Shown piece after piece: positions 27,722-38,250 of a stretch of DNA of 64,000 nt. The DNA is from Apibacter mensalis. GTDB taxonomy: Bacteria; Bacteroidota; Bacteroidia; Flavobacteriales; Weeksellaceae. Positions within the stretch are counted from its first letter, which is position 1. Every line of letters starts with the position of its first letter. The stretch spans positions 1 through 64,000 of the forward strand of contig NZ_LIVM01000002.1 of NCBI RefSeq assembly GCF_001418685.1, given 5' to 3'. The position numbers and the translations under genes are program-made. The notes below the pieces were generated by a model that was not told where the DNA came from, searched no databases, and saw nothing but the letters and a program-made list of their open reading frames with translations.

Positions 27722-29374
27722 ATGCTATGTCATTTATCAATTCGTAATTATGCATTGATAGATATGCTGGATATTGACTTTCCCTCCGGTATGGTAACTG
27801 TTACAGGTGAAACCGGGGCTGGTAAATCCATAATTTTAGGAGCATTAAAATTAGTCTTAGGTGAACGGGCAGATTACAAATCTTTGAAAAATGTCGAAGA
27901 AAAATGCTTCGTAGAGGCGGAATTTACGTTGGATAATGAACTATTTGGTAAATTTTTTATTCAAAACGAATTGGATTTTGATTCCAACACAATTATAAGA
28001 AGGGAAATATTACCCTCCGGTAAATCAAGGGCTTTTATTAATGATACTCCGGTTACATTAACTATATTACAATCTTTGACCAAAAAGTTAATTGATATTC
28101 ATTCTCAGTTTGATTCATCAGACCTTATGAATGAAAAATTCCAACTTCATCTATTGGATAATTATTCGGGCACTACCTTAGATTTGAAAGAGTATCAAAA
28201 TGTTTATCATAAATACGTCTTTGAAAAAAATAAGCTCACCTACTTAAAGGATAAATTGATTTTAGGTAAGGAAGAGATTGATTATAAAAATTATTTATTA
28301 GAAGAGTTGATCAACTCCCAATTAGATTCAATCAATTATATTGAATTAGAAAATGAGTTGAATTTAATGAAAAATTCAGAGTATTTAGCTCAAATATTAA
28401 CTGAAATCAAACAAATTCTTAATAATGATGAACTTGGTGTTTTAAATCAATTACGAGAAATATGTTCCCGTATGGATAAAGGTTCTCAGTATTCTTCCGA
28501 TTTAATGAAATTATCAGAAAGAATAAGTAGTATTAGGCTGGAGTTACAAGATATTTCTTCTGAATCCGAATTTTTTCTGGAAAAATTAGACTTTAATCCG
28601 TTGCGATATGAAGAACTTATGCAAAGAATTGATTTAATTCATTCTTTATATAGTAAGCACAAAGTAAACAGTATAGAGGAATTGAAAGAAATACGTGATT
28701 CTTTATCCAAAGATACCTCTGATTTGCTGAATTTGGAAAATCAAATCCTAGCATGTCAAGAAAAAATTAAAGCACTTTCTTCACAACTTGCTAATTTAGC
28801 GGAGTTTCTTCACAACATTAGAGCTAAACATATTCCTGAATTAGAAAACAAAATACTTTCAAACCTTTCTTATTTAGGAATGGAAAAATCCAAAATTGAA
28901 ATTTCCATTCAAAAATCGGATAATTTTACTGTATATGGCACAGACATCGTTCGTATTTTATTTTCCGCAAATGCCGGTATACCTCTACAACCAATAGCTA
29001 AAGCCATATCAGGCGGCGAACGTTCTAGAGTTATGTTAGCCATAAAAAAAATTATGTCTGAAAAAGAAGCATTGCCAACTTTAATTTTGGACGAAATTGA
29101 TACCGGTGTTTCTGGTCGAATAGCAAATGAAATGGGAAAATTAATGCAGCAAATGGCCTCATCCATGCAATTAATTTCCATTACCCATTTACCTCAAGTA
29201 GCTGCAAAGGGAAACAGTCATTTTAAGGTTGAAAAAACAGAAAATTCGGGAGAAATTCAAACTCGAATACGTTTACTGAATCACGAGGAAAGAGTAGAGG
29301 AAATTGCACAGCTAATAAGTGGTTCAAATATCACTGAAAATGCTAGAAAACAAGCTCTTGAATTACTAAAATAA
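27722..29374 (+). CDS. recN: DNA repair protein RecN
   Basis: RecN is an SMC-like ATPase that acts early in double-strand break repair. It contains the Walker A GETGAGKS near 33-40, two long coiled-coil arms (about 150-370), the signature ISGGERSRVMLAIK and the Walker B LILDEIDTGVSG. The end VEEIAQLISG ... ARKQALELLK is family-typical. Length 550. Only five bases separate it from porD, so it belongs to the same transcript. Confidence 0.96.
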   Translation: MLCHLSIRNYALIDMLDIDFPSGMVTVTGETGAGKSIILGALKLVLGERADYKSLKNVEEKCFVEAEFTLDNELFGKFFIQNELDFDSNTIIRREILPSGKSRAFINDTPVTLTILQSLTKKLIDIHSQFDSSDLMNEKFQLHLLDNYSGTTLDLKEYQNVYHKYVFEKNKLTYLKDKLILGKEEIDYKNYLLEELINSQLDSINYIELENELNLMKNSEYLAQILTEIKQILNNDELGVLNQLREICSRMDKGSQYSSDLMKLSERISSIRLELQDISSESEFFLEKLDFNPLRYEELMQRIDLIHSLYSKHKVNSIEELKEIRDSLSKDTSDLLNLENQILACQEKIKALSSQLANLAEFLHNIRAKHIPELENKILSNLSYLGMEKSKIEISIQKSDNFTVYGTDIVRILFSANAGIPLQPIAKAISGGERSRVMLAIKKIMSEKEALPTLILDEIDTGVSGRIANEMGKLMQQMASSMQLISITHLPQVAAKGNSHFKVEKTENSGEIQTRIRLLNHEERVEEIAQLISGSNITENARKQALELLK

Positions 29375-29576
29375 TATTAACTTATTATTTTTTAACATAT
29401 GTATTAATCCATATTTTCAAAAAACTATAGCAACATTATAGTTGTTGTTTTATTTCATTCAGACATGATATATAGAAATTATACTCTCTAATTCAAATAA
29501 CACCCAAATAAAGAAATAAAAAAAGGCGAAAAAGGCCGATTACTAGCGCATTTCAGATTGTTTTTACCTCGAAGCC

Positions 29577-29639
29577 ATGAACAAAACAAAAGATACATTA
29601 GGATTAATAAAATACCTATGTAGCCAAGCTCCTGCATAA
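29577..29639 (+). CDS. Candidate 20-residue small protein
   Basis: The frame reads MNKTKDTLGLIK followed by YLCSQAPA and a TAA. It is GC-richer than the surrounding spacer and lies 17 bases upstream of a strong rho-independent terminator, so a short transcript of roughly 100-150 bases with this frame is plausible. It may be a small protein, a leader peptide without a following gene, or a chance frame in a small RNA. I do not recognise it from a family. Confidence 0.35.
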   Translation: MNKTKDTLGLIKYLCSQAPA

Positions 29640-29655
29640 CAGGGCAAAACCATGT

Positions 29656-29682
29656 AAAAACGGCTTAAAATACCGTTTTTTT
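29656..29682 (+). terminator. Rho-independent terminator of a short transcript
   Basis: AAAAACGG, a 9-base loop and CCG followed by a run of seven Ts. As it stands 280 bases behind recN and right behind the small frame, it more likely ends a separate short RNA than recN. Confidence 0.65.
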
Positions 29683-29845
29683 GTTTTCTTACTATCCCCA
29701 TTCCTTATACCTTGTTATGTATAACCCGTTTGCATGTTTACAACATACCTGATTTTTAATACAAAAAACATACAAAAAATGATTTGAGTTATAGGAGTAT
29801 GTGTACAATAATGACACAAAATGGAAAATAAAAAACAAGTATTTC

Positions 29846-29883
29846 TCACTTTTTATCAGCTTAATAAGAGTGATTTTTGTTTT
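29846..29883 (+). terminator. Weak hairpin between recN and mpl
   Basis: TCACTTTTTAT pairs imperfectly with ATAAGAGTGA around a 7-base loop and is followed by TTTTTGTTTT. It may stop read-through toward the convergent mpl gene. Confidence 0.35.
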
Positions 29884-29907
29884 CTATATTTATCTATAGA
29901 ATAATAC

Positions 29908-31254
29908 TCATTTAAAAATTGAATTCAAATTTATGCCTCCATAATTTCCTGAGCTCATCATTAGAAAAACAGAATTAGTTTTATCAATTTCTTTTAAATA
30001 TTTTTCCAATGATATAGAATCACTAAAGACTTTTAAACCACTTTTTTTAAAAGAATTTTTAATTAATTCTTCTGAAATCGGCTCCATTCTTTTAATTTTC
30101 AATGCTTCTTCACTATAGAAAACAATTGCTTCATCAGCTTCTTCTAACGAATATTTGTATTGTTTTAAAAATTCAGGATTTAGTGAGCTGTAAGTATGTA
30201 ATTCTAAACAAGCTACCAGGCGCTTATGGGAAAAATTTTCTTTAACTGCTTTAACTGTTGCCAACACTTTTGAGGGAGCATGTGCAAAATCTTTATATAC
30301 TATATAATCTTTTGTTTCATATATTTTTTCCAGTCTTTGAGAAGCTCCTTTAAAAGATATAATTGCTTCATAAAATTCTTCATTCTGAATACCTATTTGA
30401 TTACATACCAGCCGAGCTCCTTCCAAATTCAAAAGATTATGTCTTCCAAATAAGGACAACTGTAATTCTCCCTCAGATGTTTGCAAGTATACTTTTTCAT
30501 CTCTTATTGCATAACCGGGTGTGTGATAAGGAAATTTTTTTATATAATTATTTGATTGCTCCACAACGTCTACGACTTCTTTATCTTCTTCGTTATAGAT
30601 TAAAGCACCTCCTTGACTTACGCTACTTACAAAAGATATAAATTGTTGTTTATAAGTTTCAAAAGTTGAAAAAACATTGATATGATCCCAAGCGATCCCA
30701 CTGATTAAAGCAATATTGGGTTGGTATAATAAAAATTTGGAACGTAAATCTATCGGTGAAGACAAATATTCATCTCCTTCTAATACCATAAATTCATTAT
30801 GATCTGTTAGTTTAACCATAGTATCAAAACCTTCCAATTGAGCCCCAACCATAAAATCGACATCTACATGATGATAGTTTAGAACATGGAGAATCATAGA
30901 GGTTATAGTGGTTTTGCCGTGAGAACCTGCAATTACCACCCGAGTTTTATTTTTAGATTGTTCGTATAAAAATTCAGGATATGAATAAATTTTTAAATTT
31001 AATTCTTTTGCTCTTCGAAGCTCCGGATTGTCTGAGTGTGCATGCATACCTAGAATTACAGCATCTAGATCCGCAGTAATCTTGCTTGGAAACCATCCCA
31101 GTTGATCCGGTGCAATACCTTGTTTTTTTAATCTTGAAAGAGAGGGTTCAAAAATCGCATCGTCTGAACCTGTAATAGTATAGCCTTTTTGAGCTAAGGC
31201 TAAAGCCAAATTATGCATGGCACTTCCACCTATCGCAATAAAATGTATTTTCAT
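29908..31254 (-). CDS. mpl: UDP-MurNAc:L-Ala-gamma-D-Glu-meso-DAP ligase
   Basis: Mpl recycles the murein tripeptide by joining it to UDP-MurNAc in the cytoplasm. It has the Mur-ligase Rossmann start HFIAIGGSAMHNLAL, the ATP loop GSHGKTT (110-116), EGDEYLSSPIDLRSKF and the C-terminal binding domain with YKDFAHAPSKV, whose form distinguishes Mpl from MurC. Length 448. The gene suggests DAP-type peptidoglycan and peptide recycling, in line with dapA. Confidence 0.93.
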   Translation of the reverse strand: MKIHFIAIGGSAMHNLALALAQKGYTITGSDDAIFEPSLSRLKKQGIAPDQLGWFPSKITADLDAVILGMHAHSDNPELRRAKELNLKIYSYPEFLYEQSKNKTRVVIAGSHGKTTITSMILHVLNYHHVDVDFMVGAQLEGFDTMVKLTDHNEFMVLEGDEYLSSPIDLRSKFLLYQPNIALISGIAWDHINVFSTFETYKQQFISFVSSVSQGGALIYNEEDKEVVDVVEQSNNYIKKFPYHTPGYAIRDEKVYLQTSEGELQLSLFGRHNLLNLEGARLVCNQIGIQNEEFYEAIISFKGASQRLEKIYETKDYIVYKDFAHAPSKVLATVKAVKENFSHKRLVACLELHTYSSLNPEFLKQYKYSLEEADEAIVFYSEEALKIKRMEPISEELIKNSFKKSGLKVFSDSISLEKYLKEIDKTNSVFLMMSSGNYGGINLNSIFK

Positions 31255-31340
31255 TTATCGATATTTTTCAAAACAAAGATACTTTTTTAAACTAAAAATG
31301 ACAGTTAAATATAGTTGTCTTTTTTTATCTTAGTGATAAA

Positions 31341-32165
31341 TTAAAGCTCAAAGAATGATCTGGTTTTTTCTTCTTCCCTTTCTGCTTCTAATTCCTCAAC
31401 TGTTTTGACTTTTAAAAAACTTGGATCTTGCTCTATTGCTATCATAATTTTTGCCAGTATTTCATTTGCATTTTCGTTCTCATAATCTATCTCCAAAGGG
31501 GCTTTAAATGTCATTTTAGGTTCAACTCCCCGTTTTTTTACTATCAGACCTTTTTTATCAAAAGCCCTTCTAAATCCATCGATTACAACCGGAATTACAA
31601 TGGGCTTATTTTTTTTAATAATTTTTGCAGCCCCTCTTCTACCGGGAGACCAAGGGGTTACGGTACCTTGTGGGAATGTAACTACCCATCCACTATTCAA
31701 AGCCTTCAAAATATTATCAATCTCACTCATATCCACTATTCGGTTTACATTTTTGCCGGCATCTCTCCAGGTTCGTTTTACGGTTATAGCACCGGCCAAG
31801 GAGAATAATTTTGCTAGTATTCCCTTATTCATGGTTTCTTTTGCCGCCACATAATATAGATCTATTTTGGGGTCTAACAGATATATGGGATTTTTAATTG
31901 TGTCAATATAGCCATGCTTTACGGCCCCAAATACATGGTACATAGCAAATACATCCGCAAAATAGGTTTGATGATTGGATACAAATAATACATTGGTATC
32001 CGGGAGTTTTAAAAGATTTTCTGTTCCTTTAAGTTTCAATTTATTAAATCCGTTGAACCTATTATAAGATATTACCCCAAAGGTAAATATGAGAAATCTT
32101 TTTAGGACAAACCAGTGACCAAATGCATCTCTAAATATTCTTTTCTTCTTCTTTCCTTTTTCCAT
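31341..32165 (-). CDS. 1-acyl-glycerol-3-phosphate acyltransferase (PlsC family)
   Basis: A membrane-associated acyltransferase of phospholipid synthesis. The family motif I reads NHQTYFAD (64-71), with five rather than four residues between His65 and Asp71; the motif III equivalent is FPQGT (about 166-170). This spacing appears to be normal for the Bacteroidota branch. A hydrophobic stretch at about 22-35 may anchor it, and the C-terminus is a charged helix. It is 86 bases upstream of mpl on the same strand. Confidence 0.85.
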   Translation of the reverse strand: MEKGKKKKRIFRDAFGHWFVLKRFLIFTFGVISYNRFNGFNKLKLKGTENLLKLPDTNVLFVSNHQTYFADVFAMYHVFGAVKHGYIDTIKNPIYLLDPKIDLYYVAAKETMNKGILAKLFSLAGAITVKRTWRDAGKNVNRIVDMSEIDNILKALNSGWVVTFPQGTVTPWSPGRRGAAKIIKKNKPIVIPVVIDGFRRAFDKKGLIVKKRGVEPKMTFKAPLEIDYENENANEILAKIMIAIEQDPSFLKVKTVEELEAEREEEKTRSFFEL

Positions 32166-32570
32166 TTTTTCATCCAGATTTTAAAAATTGCAAATTTATT
32201 ACTTTTTAAAATTATAACTTGTTTTGTCCATTTCATTATAAAATATAATGACTTCACAAAATTATAATTTATATGCAGAATTTTTGTTAATTAAATATTA
32301 ATTAAAATATATGCATTTTACAATTTGTCAATTAATTATTACTATATAAAAGTCTATTTTTACACAATAATATTATTTATATCTTATTAATTATTGATAA
32401 ATAAATTTTTTATTATTTACTCAATTACTATATTAATTTCAATTAAATCGTATTAAAATTAAATGAATAAAAAAAATTATGATATATAAATCTTGAATTA
32501 CAAAATCTATTTCTTCGAGGTATAATAAAATTCAGATCTAATTTTCTATTTAAAATTTTATTAGACTATT
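32166..32570. other. AT-rich spacer
   Basis: About 400 bases of very AT-rich DNA between plsC and the S37 peptidase gene. I see no reading frame, RNA gene or terminator in it. Confidence 0.5.
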
Positions 32571-33881
32571 TTAATATAGAAGATCATAGTTCGGTCTAAT
32601 ACCTATCCATTGATATAAAATATCACTAATTTGCTGCCTCATGGCCTGATTCATATTTTTGATTCTAGCAGATGCGTGGTTAGCTCCGACAAGTTCCAAT
32701 ATAATGGAATTGGTATTGTGTGTAGGTATAACTTTTGTGGCACTCCAGGTGTCCAATTCTCCATAAATGTATATGAAATTATTCCCATTAGAATTTAACC
32801 AATTTTTTAAGTTCGCATTGAGTTTCGACGAAAAAGTTATTTTTCCAGCTTCTTTAGGTGGAAATACTGCCAAAGGATTTTCATTAAAATAATTTAAATA
32901 GTCTTTAAATGGTGAAACATCATAACCGTAATATCCCATTTCCACGGCTGCCTGATAATAATGGGGGGCATATTGTTTTATTTCCTGATCACTAAAAAAA
33001 CTTATATCAACTGAATTAATAAGATAATCTACTCCTTGGGCAATATCGATTAATTGAGATATGGAATCACATGAATATCCCCATTGCCAAAATGAAAATG
33101 GATATTCCAAAACAGTATATTCAAATGCTTTGCCTATTGATCCTACATAATTATATGTAAGACCTTTCATATCAGAATATGCTTTTACGTATTTTAACGC
33201 TTCTTCTTCATTACGTAGTAAAAACAGTTGAAAATCTTTAATTTTTTTTCTGCATTTTTCAGTACCCACATGGTCTAAAAAATCATATATTCTGGGATCT
33301 TCTAGTGAATAATTTATGGGAGCCACATAAGGAATAGATACATCTACGTCCTCCGGAAAAAAATACCGATAATAGATTGTTGTTTGGCCACCTTTACTAA
33401 TACCTGTACTTATCCATTTTTCTCCATATATTTTTTTAAATATTTCATTTATATGATGTAAATCATGAGCTACATTATTAAGAGTCAAATATTTCCAGCT
33501 AAAAATGATTGAATCGGGTGTGGACTCTCCAAAATATCTATGTTCTATATTTAAGAAATTTGAATTTAATATTTGCTGTAACTCGTTTTTAACATTATAC
33601 ATCTGATAACCTTGCGTGTCCATTACCATGGGATTATTAAAACCTGTATGCGTCAAGATGACCTGTTGGTTAAAATAATTTTTAAGCGGATCCGACCAAT
33701 CTAAGGGTTGTTTAATTGATAATTTATATTTTAAGGGACCACCTTTTAAAGTTTCTATTTTTTCAAATGTTAAATCTTGTTGTTTTGATAAAAATTCTTC
33801 TAGTTTTTTCCTGTCTGATTCTTGACCTGATAAAATATAAAAGGAAAATAGTATAATAATGAATAAATGTATTCTTTTCAT
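32571..33881 (-). CDS. Secreted peptidase of family S37 (PS-10 type)
   Basis: A 436-residue exported serine peptidase. The signal peptide is MKRIHLFIIILFSFYILSGQ. The alpha/beta-hydrolase nucleophile elbow GISKGG puts the serine at 162, preceded by EHRYFGESTPDS, both family features of tripeptidyl aminopeptidase-like S37 enzymes. The acid is likely in YIYGELDTWSATKV and the histidine in GANHASARI. No T9SS C-terminal domain is seen, so it probably stays in the periplasm. It likely trims short peptides for uptake. It is an isolated gene. Confidence 0.82.
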   Translation of the reverse strand: MKRIHLFIIILFSFYILSGQESDRKKLEEFLSKQQDLTFEKIETLKGGPLKYKLSIKQPLDWSDPLKNYFNQQVILTHTGFNNPMVMDTQGYQMYNVKNELQQILNSNFLNIEHRYFGESTPDSIIFSWKYLTLNNVAHDLHHINEIFKKIYGEKWISTGISKGGQTTIYYRYFFPEDVDVSIPYVAPINYSLEDPRIYDFLDHVGTEKCRKKIKDFQLFLLRNEEEALKYVKAYSDMKGLTYNYVGSIGKAFEYTVLEYPFSFWQWGYSCDSISQLIDIAQGVDYLINSVDISFFSDQEIKQYAPHYYQAAVEMGYYGYDVSPFKDYLNYFNENPLAVFPPKEAGKITFSSKLNANLKNWLNSNGNNFIYIYGELDTWSATKVIPTHNTNSIILELVGANHASARIKNMNQAMRQQISDILYQWIGIRPNYDLLY

Positions 33882-33977
33882 ATTAACATATATTAAATGC
33901 TTGCTTTTATGATGTATTATTTATATAATAAAAAAGTATTACATGAATACAACCGCAAACATCAGCTATATTATTTT

Positions 33978-35198
33978 TTATAATTCTAATGCCTTATTTA
34001 TATTATTATTCATCAAGCGTTCCAAAGGATTTTCAAGAGCATCTTTCACTGCTACCAGAAAGCTAACTGATTCTTTTCCATCAATAATTCTATGATCATA
34101 AGAGAGAGCGATATACATCATGGGGGCAATAACAACTTGTTTATTTTTAACAACAGGTCGCTCTATAATGTTATGCATTCCAAGAATTGCACTTTGTGGT
34201 GGATTTATGATAGGTGTGGATAACATGGATCCAAAGACTCCTCCATTAGTAATAGTGAATGTTCCTCCGGTCATTTCATCCACGGTAATTCTTCCGTCTC
34301 TGACTTTATCTGCAAGATTCTTTATATTTTGCTCCACTCCCCTAAATGTCATCGTTTCTGCATTTCTAAGCACCGGAACCATCAATCCTTTAGTACCGGA
34401 TACAGCTATGCTGATATCTTGAAAATCATAGGTGATTTTATTATCCCCGTCAATCATTGAATTTACATCCGGAAAAAGCTGCAATGCTCTTACAACAGCT
34501 AAAGTAAAAAAAGACATAAAGCCTAAACCTACATTGTGTTTATTTTTGAATTCCTCTTTATATTGATTTCTTATACGATAAATTTCACTCATATCCACTT
34601 CATTAAAAGTGGTCAACATGGCGGTTTGGTTTGTAACGGATACCAATCTTTCAGCTATTTTTCTTCTAAGAGCCGATAACTTAACTGATTGATAGGTCCT
34701 GACTCCATTACCTGTTGAGTTTCCCAGGGACGGTACAGCTTGTAATGCATCATTCTTAGTAATTCTTCCATCTTTTCCTGTTCCTTGTATATCGGCAGGG
34801 GAAATATTTTTTTCTTTAACTATTTTTCTGGCAGCCGGTGAACAGGTTCCTTTTGCATAAGAATTTGACGGTAATTCTTGATAGTTTCCAGAATCTTTTG
34901 TATGAGCAGCTCCTTCTTTTTCATTTTGTATAGTATCTATATTGTCATTTATTGTATTAACGGTATCCGTATCGATTAAGCATATAATATGTCCTACCTG
35001 AATTGTATCACCTTCTTGAGCTTTCAAAATTATTTTACCTGAAGCTTCCGCCGGAAGGTCCAATGTGGCTTTATCACTGTCTATTTCTGCTATAGTCTGA
35101 TCTTTTACCACGTAATCTCCATCTTTAACCAACCAGGTTGAAATTTCTACTTCTGTTATTGATTCCCCGGGAGAGGGAATTTTCATTTCAAATATCAT
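33978..35198 (-). CDS. odhB: Dihydrolipoyl succinyltransferase (E2 of 2-oxoglutarate dehydrogenase)
   Basis: E2 carries succinyl groups on its lipoyl arm between E1 (OdhA, next gene upstream) and CoA. The lipoyl domain has the modified K43 in [11 protein letters not shown], then a polar linker, the E1/E3-binding domain ([13 protein letters not shown] ... [13 protein letters not shown]), and the catalytic core ending in [12 protein letters not shown] with the active-site His369 and Asp373. Length 406 is complete with one lipoyl domain. It lies 26 bases behind odhA in one operon. Confidence 0.96.
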   Translation of the reverse strand: MIFEMKIPSPGESITEVEISTWLVKDGDYVVKDQTIAEIDSDKATLDLPAEASGKIILKAQEGDTIQVGHIICLIDTDTVNTINDNIDTIQNEKEGAAHTKDSGNYQELPSNSYAKGTCSPAARKIVKEKNISPADIQGTGKDGRITKNDALQAVPSLGNSTGNGVRTYQSVKLSALRRKIAERLVSVTNQTAMLTTFNEVDMSEIYRIRNQYKEEFKNKHNVGLGFMSFFTLAVVRALQLFPDVNSMIDGDNKITYDFQDISIAVSGTKGLMVPVLRNAETMTFRGVEQNIKNLADKVRDGRITVDEMTGGTFTITNGGVFGSMLSTPIINPPQSAILGMHNIIERPVVKNKQVVIAPMMYIALSYDHRIIDGKESVSFLVAVKDALENPLERLMNNNINKALEL

Positions 35199-35224
35199 AA
35201 GTTCTAATATTTTATTTTAAGGGT

Positions 35225-37984
35225 TTATTTTACATTTTCAAACACAGAATTAATCAGATTTTTCTGTATTTTATCGTATCTTTTATGAGAGCCCGGTGAA
35301 GGAGAACTACTTTCGGATGTATATATACCTTTTATATTAAATTTTCTAAATTCTTTAAGTATATACCACCATGCTCCCATATTCTCCGGTTCTTCTTGTG
35401 CCCAAATTAATTCTTTTCTAAAAGTATATTTATTTAATGCCTGATGTATTTTATCCCAATGTAAGGGATATAATTGTTCTAAACGCACTATGGCAATTCG
35501 TTCTTCATTAAGTTCATCTCTTTTCTTATCCAATTCATAAAACAATTTACCTGAACAAAGAACTATACGGGTTACTTTTTCTACATCAGCCTTTGCATCG
35601 TCAATTACTTCCTTAAATCCTCCTTCAGCTAATTCATCTAAGGTAGACACTACTTGAGAATGTCTTAATAAGCTTTTGGGGGAGAAAACAATTAACGGTT
35701 TTCTATAATTAGTTTTCAATTGCCTTCTTAATGAGTGAAAGAAATTTGCCGGAGTAGTTGCATTTACCACATACATATTTCCATTAGCACATAATGACAA
35801 AAATCGCTCAATCCTCGCCGAAGAATGTTCTGCACCTTGGCCTTCAAAGCCATGAGGTAACAACATTACTAATCCGTTTTGCATTTTCCATTTATCTTCT
35901 GCAGCCGACAGGTATTGATCAATCACAATTTGTGCTCCGTTAGCAAAATCTCCAAACTGCGCTTCCCAAATAGTAAGCGAATAAGGAGAAGTCATAGCAT
36001 AGCCATATTCAAATCCCAAAACTCCATATTCTGATAGTAAAGAATTATAAACATAAAATTTTGCTTTTGTATTTAAGCTATTTAAAAGAATAATTTCTTC
36101 TTCTGTATCTTCAGTTTTTATTACCGCGTGTCGATGTGAAAAAGTTCCTCTTTCAACATCTTCTCCGGATAATCGAACATGATGTCCTTCTGTAAGTAAA
36201 GTTCCGTAAGCCAGTAATTCTACCATTCCCCAGTCAATTTTATGGGTAATTTCTATCATATCCCGCCTTTGTTTCAGTAAACGTTTGGTTTTATTAAAAA
36301 GGTTCTTTCCTTCAGGAACTTCGGTTATTTTATATGCTATGGAACGCAGTTTATCCAATGGAAAAGTGGTATCTACGGAAGCTAAAAGCTCAGTGGCTCC
36401 TACTCTATCAAAGTCTTTTCGTTCATGTTGCATGAATAATTCAATGGTAGCTTGTTCTATTTCTTTAGAAACTTCCAAATTCTTATCCAGCAATTTTCTA
36501 TATTCTTCATCACTATCAGCTACCATTTTTTTGGTAATGATATCATCTTTTTCAAGCTTTGCCCGGTAAATCTCTCTGGGATTCGGATGATTTTCAATTA
36601 TTTTATATAATTGTGGTTGTGTAAATCGTGGCTCATCGCCTTCATTATGTCCATATTTTCTATATCCTAGGAGGTCAATAAAAACATCTTTGTTAAAAGT
36701 ATTTCTATAATCGGATGCAAATCGTATTGCATGAATTACTGCTTCCGCATCGTCTGCATTTACGTGCAGCACCGGACATAAAACCGTTTTGGCAATATCT
36801 GTACAATAGGTGCTGGAACGTGCGTCTAAATAATTGGTGGTAAACCCTATCTGATTATTGATTACTATATGAATGGTTCCTCCTGTTTTATAACCCTCCA
36901 AGTTCATCATTTGGATTACTTCATACACAATACCTTGTGCGGCGATTGCAGCATCTCCATGTATAAGTATAGGCATTACTTTACCGTAATCTTCTTGATA
37001 GTCATGGTCTGTTTTGGCTCTTACGATTCCTTCAACAATAGCATCCACTGTTTCCAAATGCGAAGGATTAGGAGCTAAACTTATTTTTACGGTTTTACCT
37101 TTTTTTGTAATATAATTATTAGAGGCACCCAAATGATACTTTACATCTCCTGAAAATATAGTCTCTAAGTAATCTTTCCCTTCAAATTCAGTAAATATTT
37201 GTGAATATGATTTATTAAATATATTGGCTAAAACATTTAATCTACCTCTATGTGCCATTCCGATAACAATTTCTTCAACTCCCAATTCTGATGAATGATT
37301 AATAATTTCATCTAATGCGGGAATCAAAGTTTCTCCTCCCTCTAAAGAAAATCTTTTTTGACCTACAAATTTGGTATGTAAGAAGTTTTCGAAAGCAACG
37401 GCATGTGACAATTTTTTTAATATTCTTTTCTTCTCTTCTACATCCAATACCGGCTGATTAAAGTTTTGGTTTATCCAATTCTGAATCCAAAGAATTTCTT
37501 CGGGTTTTCGAATATACATGTATTCTATACCAATGGAGCTGCAATATTCTTTATTAAGTATATCAATTATTTCCTTTAGGGTATATTCGCCTTCCACCCC
37601 TATTATTTTACCATTAACGGGTACTGTTAAATCTGACTCACTAAGACCGAAATTTTCAATACTTAAATCGGGAGTATAGGTTCTTCTTTGTCTAACCGGA
37701 TTCGTTTTAGTAAACAAATGACCTCTTGTTCTGTAACCATTTATCAAATTTATTATTTTAAATTCTCTTATTATATCTTCCGAAATTTCGCATCTATTAA
37801 AAGAGTTAGTATCGTTATTCAACTTATTGATAGATATTTTATTATAGAATTTGTTTGCAAAATCAAATCCTTGAAAAAAACTTCTCCAGCTGGGTTCTAT
37901 GCTATCGGGAAATCTTAAATATTTTTGGTACAATTCATCTATATGTTCTAAATTGATTGCATTTAAAAATGAAAATTGGTCCAT
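35225..37984 (-). CDS. odhA: 2-oxoglutarate dehydrogenase E1 component
   Basis: OdhA decarboxylates 2-oxoglutarate with thiamine diphosphate and passes the succinyl group to OdhB in the citric acid cycle; with sucD this window covers two consecutive steps. Present are the N-terminal E2-binding segment (LYQKYLRFPDSIEPSWRSFF), GMAHRGRLNVLANI, the TPP site GDAAIAAQGIVYE ... NNQIGFTTN, the pyrimidine-domain block GTFSHRHAV and the C-terminal EEPENMGAWWY. Length 919 is standard. Confidence 0.97.
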   Translation of the reverse strand: MDQFSFLNAINLEHIDELYQKYLRFPDSIEPSWRSFFQGFDFANKFYNKISINKLNNDTNSFNRCEISEDIIREFKIINLINGYRTRGHLFTKTNPVRQRRTYTPDLSIENFGLSESDLTVPVNGKIIGVEGEYTLKEIIDILNKEYCSSIGIEYMYIRKPEEILWIQNWINQNFNQPVLDVEEKKRILKKLSHAVAFENFLHTKFVGQKRFSLEGGETLIPALDEIINHSSELGVEEIVIGMAHRGRLNVLANIFNKSYSQIFTEFEGKDYLETIFSGDVKYHLGASNNYITKKGKTVKISLAPNPSHLETVDAIVEGIVRAKTDHDYQEDYGKVMPILIHGDAAIAAQGIVYEVIQMMNLEGYKTGGTIHIVINNQIGFTTNYLDARSSTYCTDIAKTVLCPVLHVNADDAEAVIHAIRFASDYRNTFNKDVFIDLLGYRKYGHNEGDEPRFTQPQLYKIIENHPNPREIYRAKLEKDDIITKKMVADSDEEYRKLLDKNLEVSKEIEQATIELFMQHERKDFDRVGATELLASVDTTFPLDKLRSIAYKITEVPEGKNLFNKTKRLLKQRRDMIEITHKIDWGMVELLAYGTLLTEGHHVRLSGEDVERGTFSHRHAVIKTEDTEEEIILLNSLNTKAKFYVYNSLLSEYGVLGFEYGYAMTSPYSLTIWEAQFGDFANGAQIVIDQYLSAAEDKWKMQNGLVMLLPHGFEGQGAEHSSARIERFLSLCANGNMYVVNATTPANFFHSLRRQLKTNYRKPLIVFSPKSLLRHSQVVSTLDELAEGGFKEVIDDAKADVEKVTRIVLCSGKLFYELDKKRDELNEERIAIVRLEQLYPLHWDKIHQALNKYTFRKELIWAQEEPENMGAWWYILKEFRKFNIKGIYTSESSSPSPGSHKRYDKIQKNLINSVFENVK

Positions 37985-38030
37985 TTTATTTTTTGCTTTA
38001 AACGGGTATATTTTATTTACTGAACAGGTT

Positions 38031-38061
38031 CAAATCTAATGATTTTGATAATACCTTCAAA
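38031..38061 (-). promoter_or_regulatory. Promoter of the odhA-odhB operon
   Basis: On the minus strand CTTTG (TTG at 38058-38060), a 19-base spacer and TAGATTTG (38031-38038) match the Bacteroidota promoter consensus. The start codon lies about 40 bases downstream. Confidence 0.6.
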
Positions 38062-38250
38062 GTAAATATTTTTTATATTATAAATTATATATCAATTAGT
38101 AAGTAATTATTTAAAAAAAAATAATCTTATTTTTTAATTTATAAGTATATTGATATAAATATATTCTACATGTATATCATATTAAATAACTAATTGATAA
38201 CTATTCTAATTTTATTATAATTTAAACTATTCTGGAGTTTATCTAAACTT

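Larger units (their letters stand above)
29375..29907. other. Intergenic region with a small structured unit
   Basis: This 533-base region between the convergent recN and mpl genes holds a 20-codon frame (29577-29639) closely followed by a strong terminator (29656-29682) and a weaker hairpin (29846-29883). The rest is AT-rich without further visible genes. Confidence 0.5.

Noticed and set aside
29821-29904. Short plus-strand frame next to the mpl end
   Set aside because: It covers the weak hairpin and the AT-rich end of the spacer; likely chance.
31428-31854. Plus-strand frames of 84-126 codons across plsC
   Set aside because: Shadow frames antisense to the PlsC family motifs; no start context or family.
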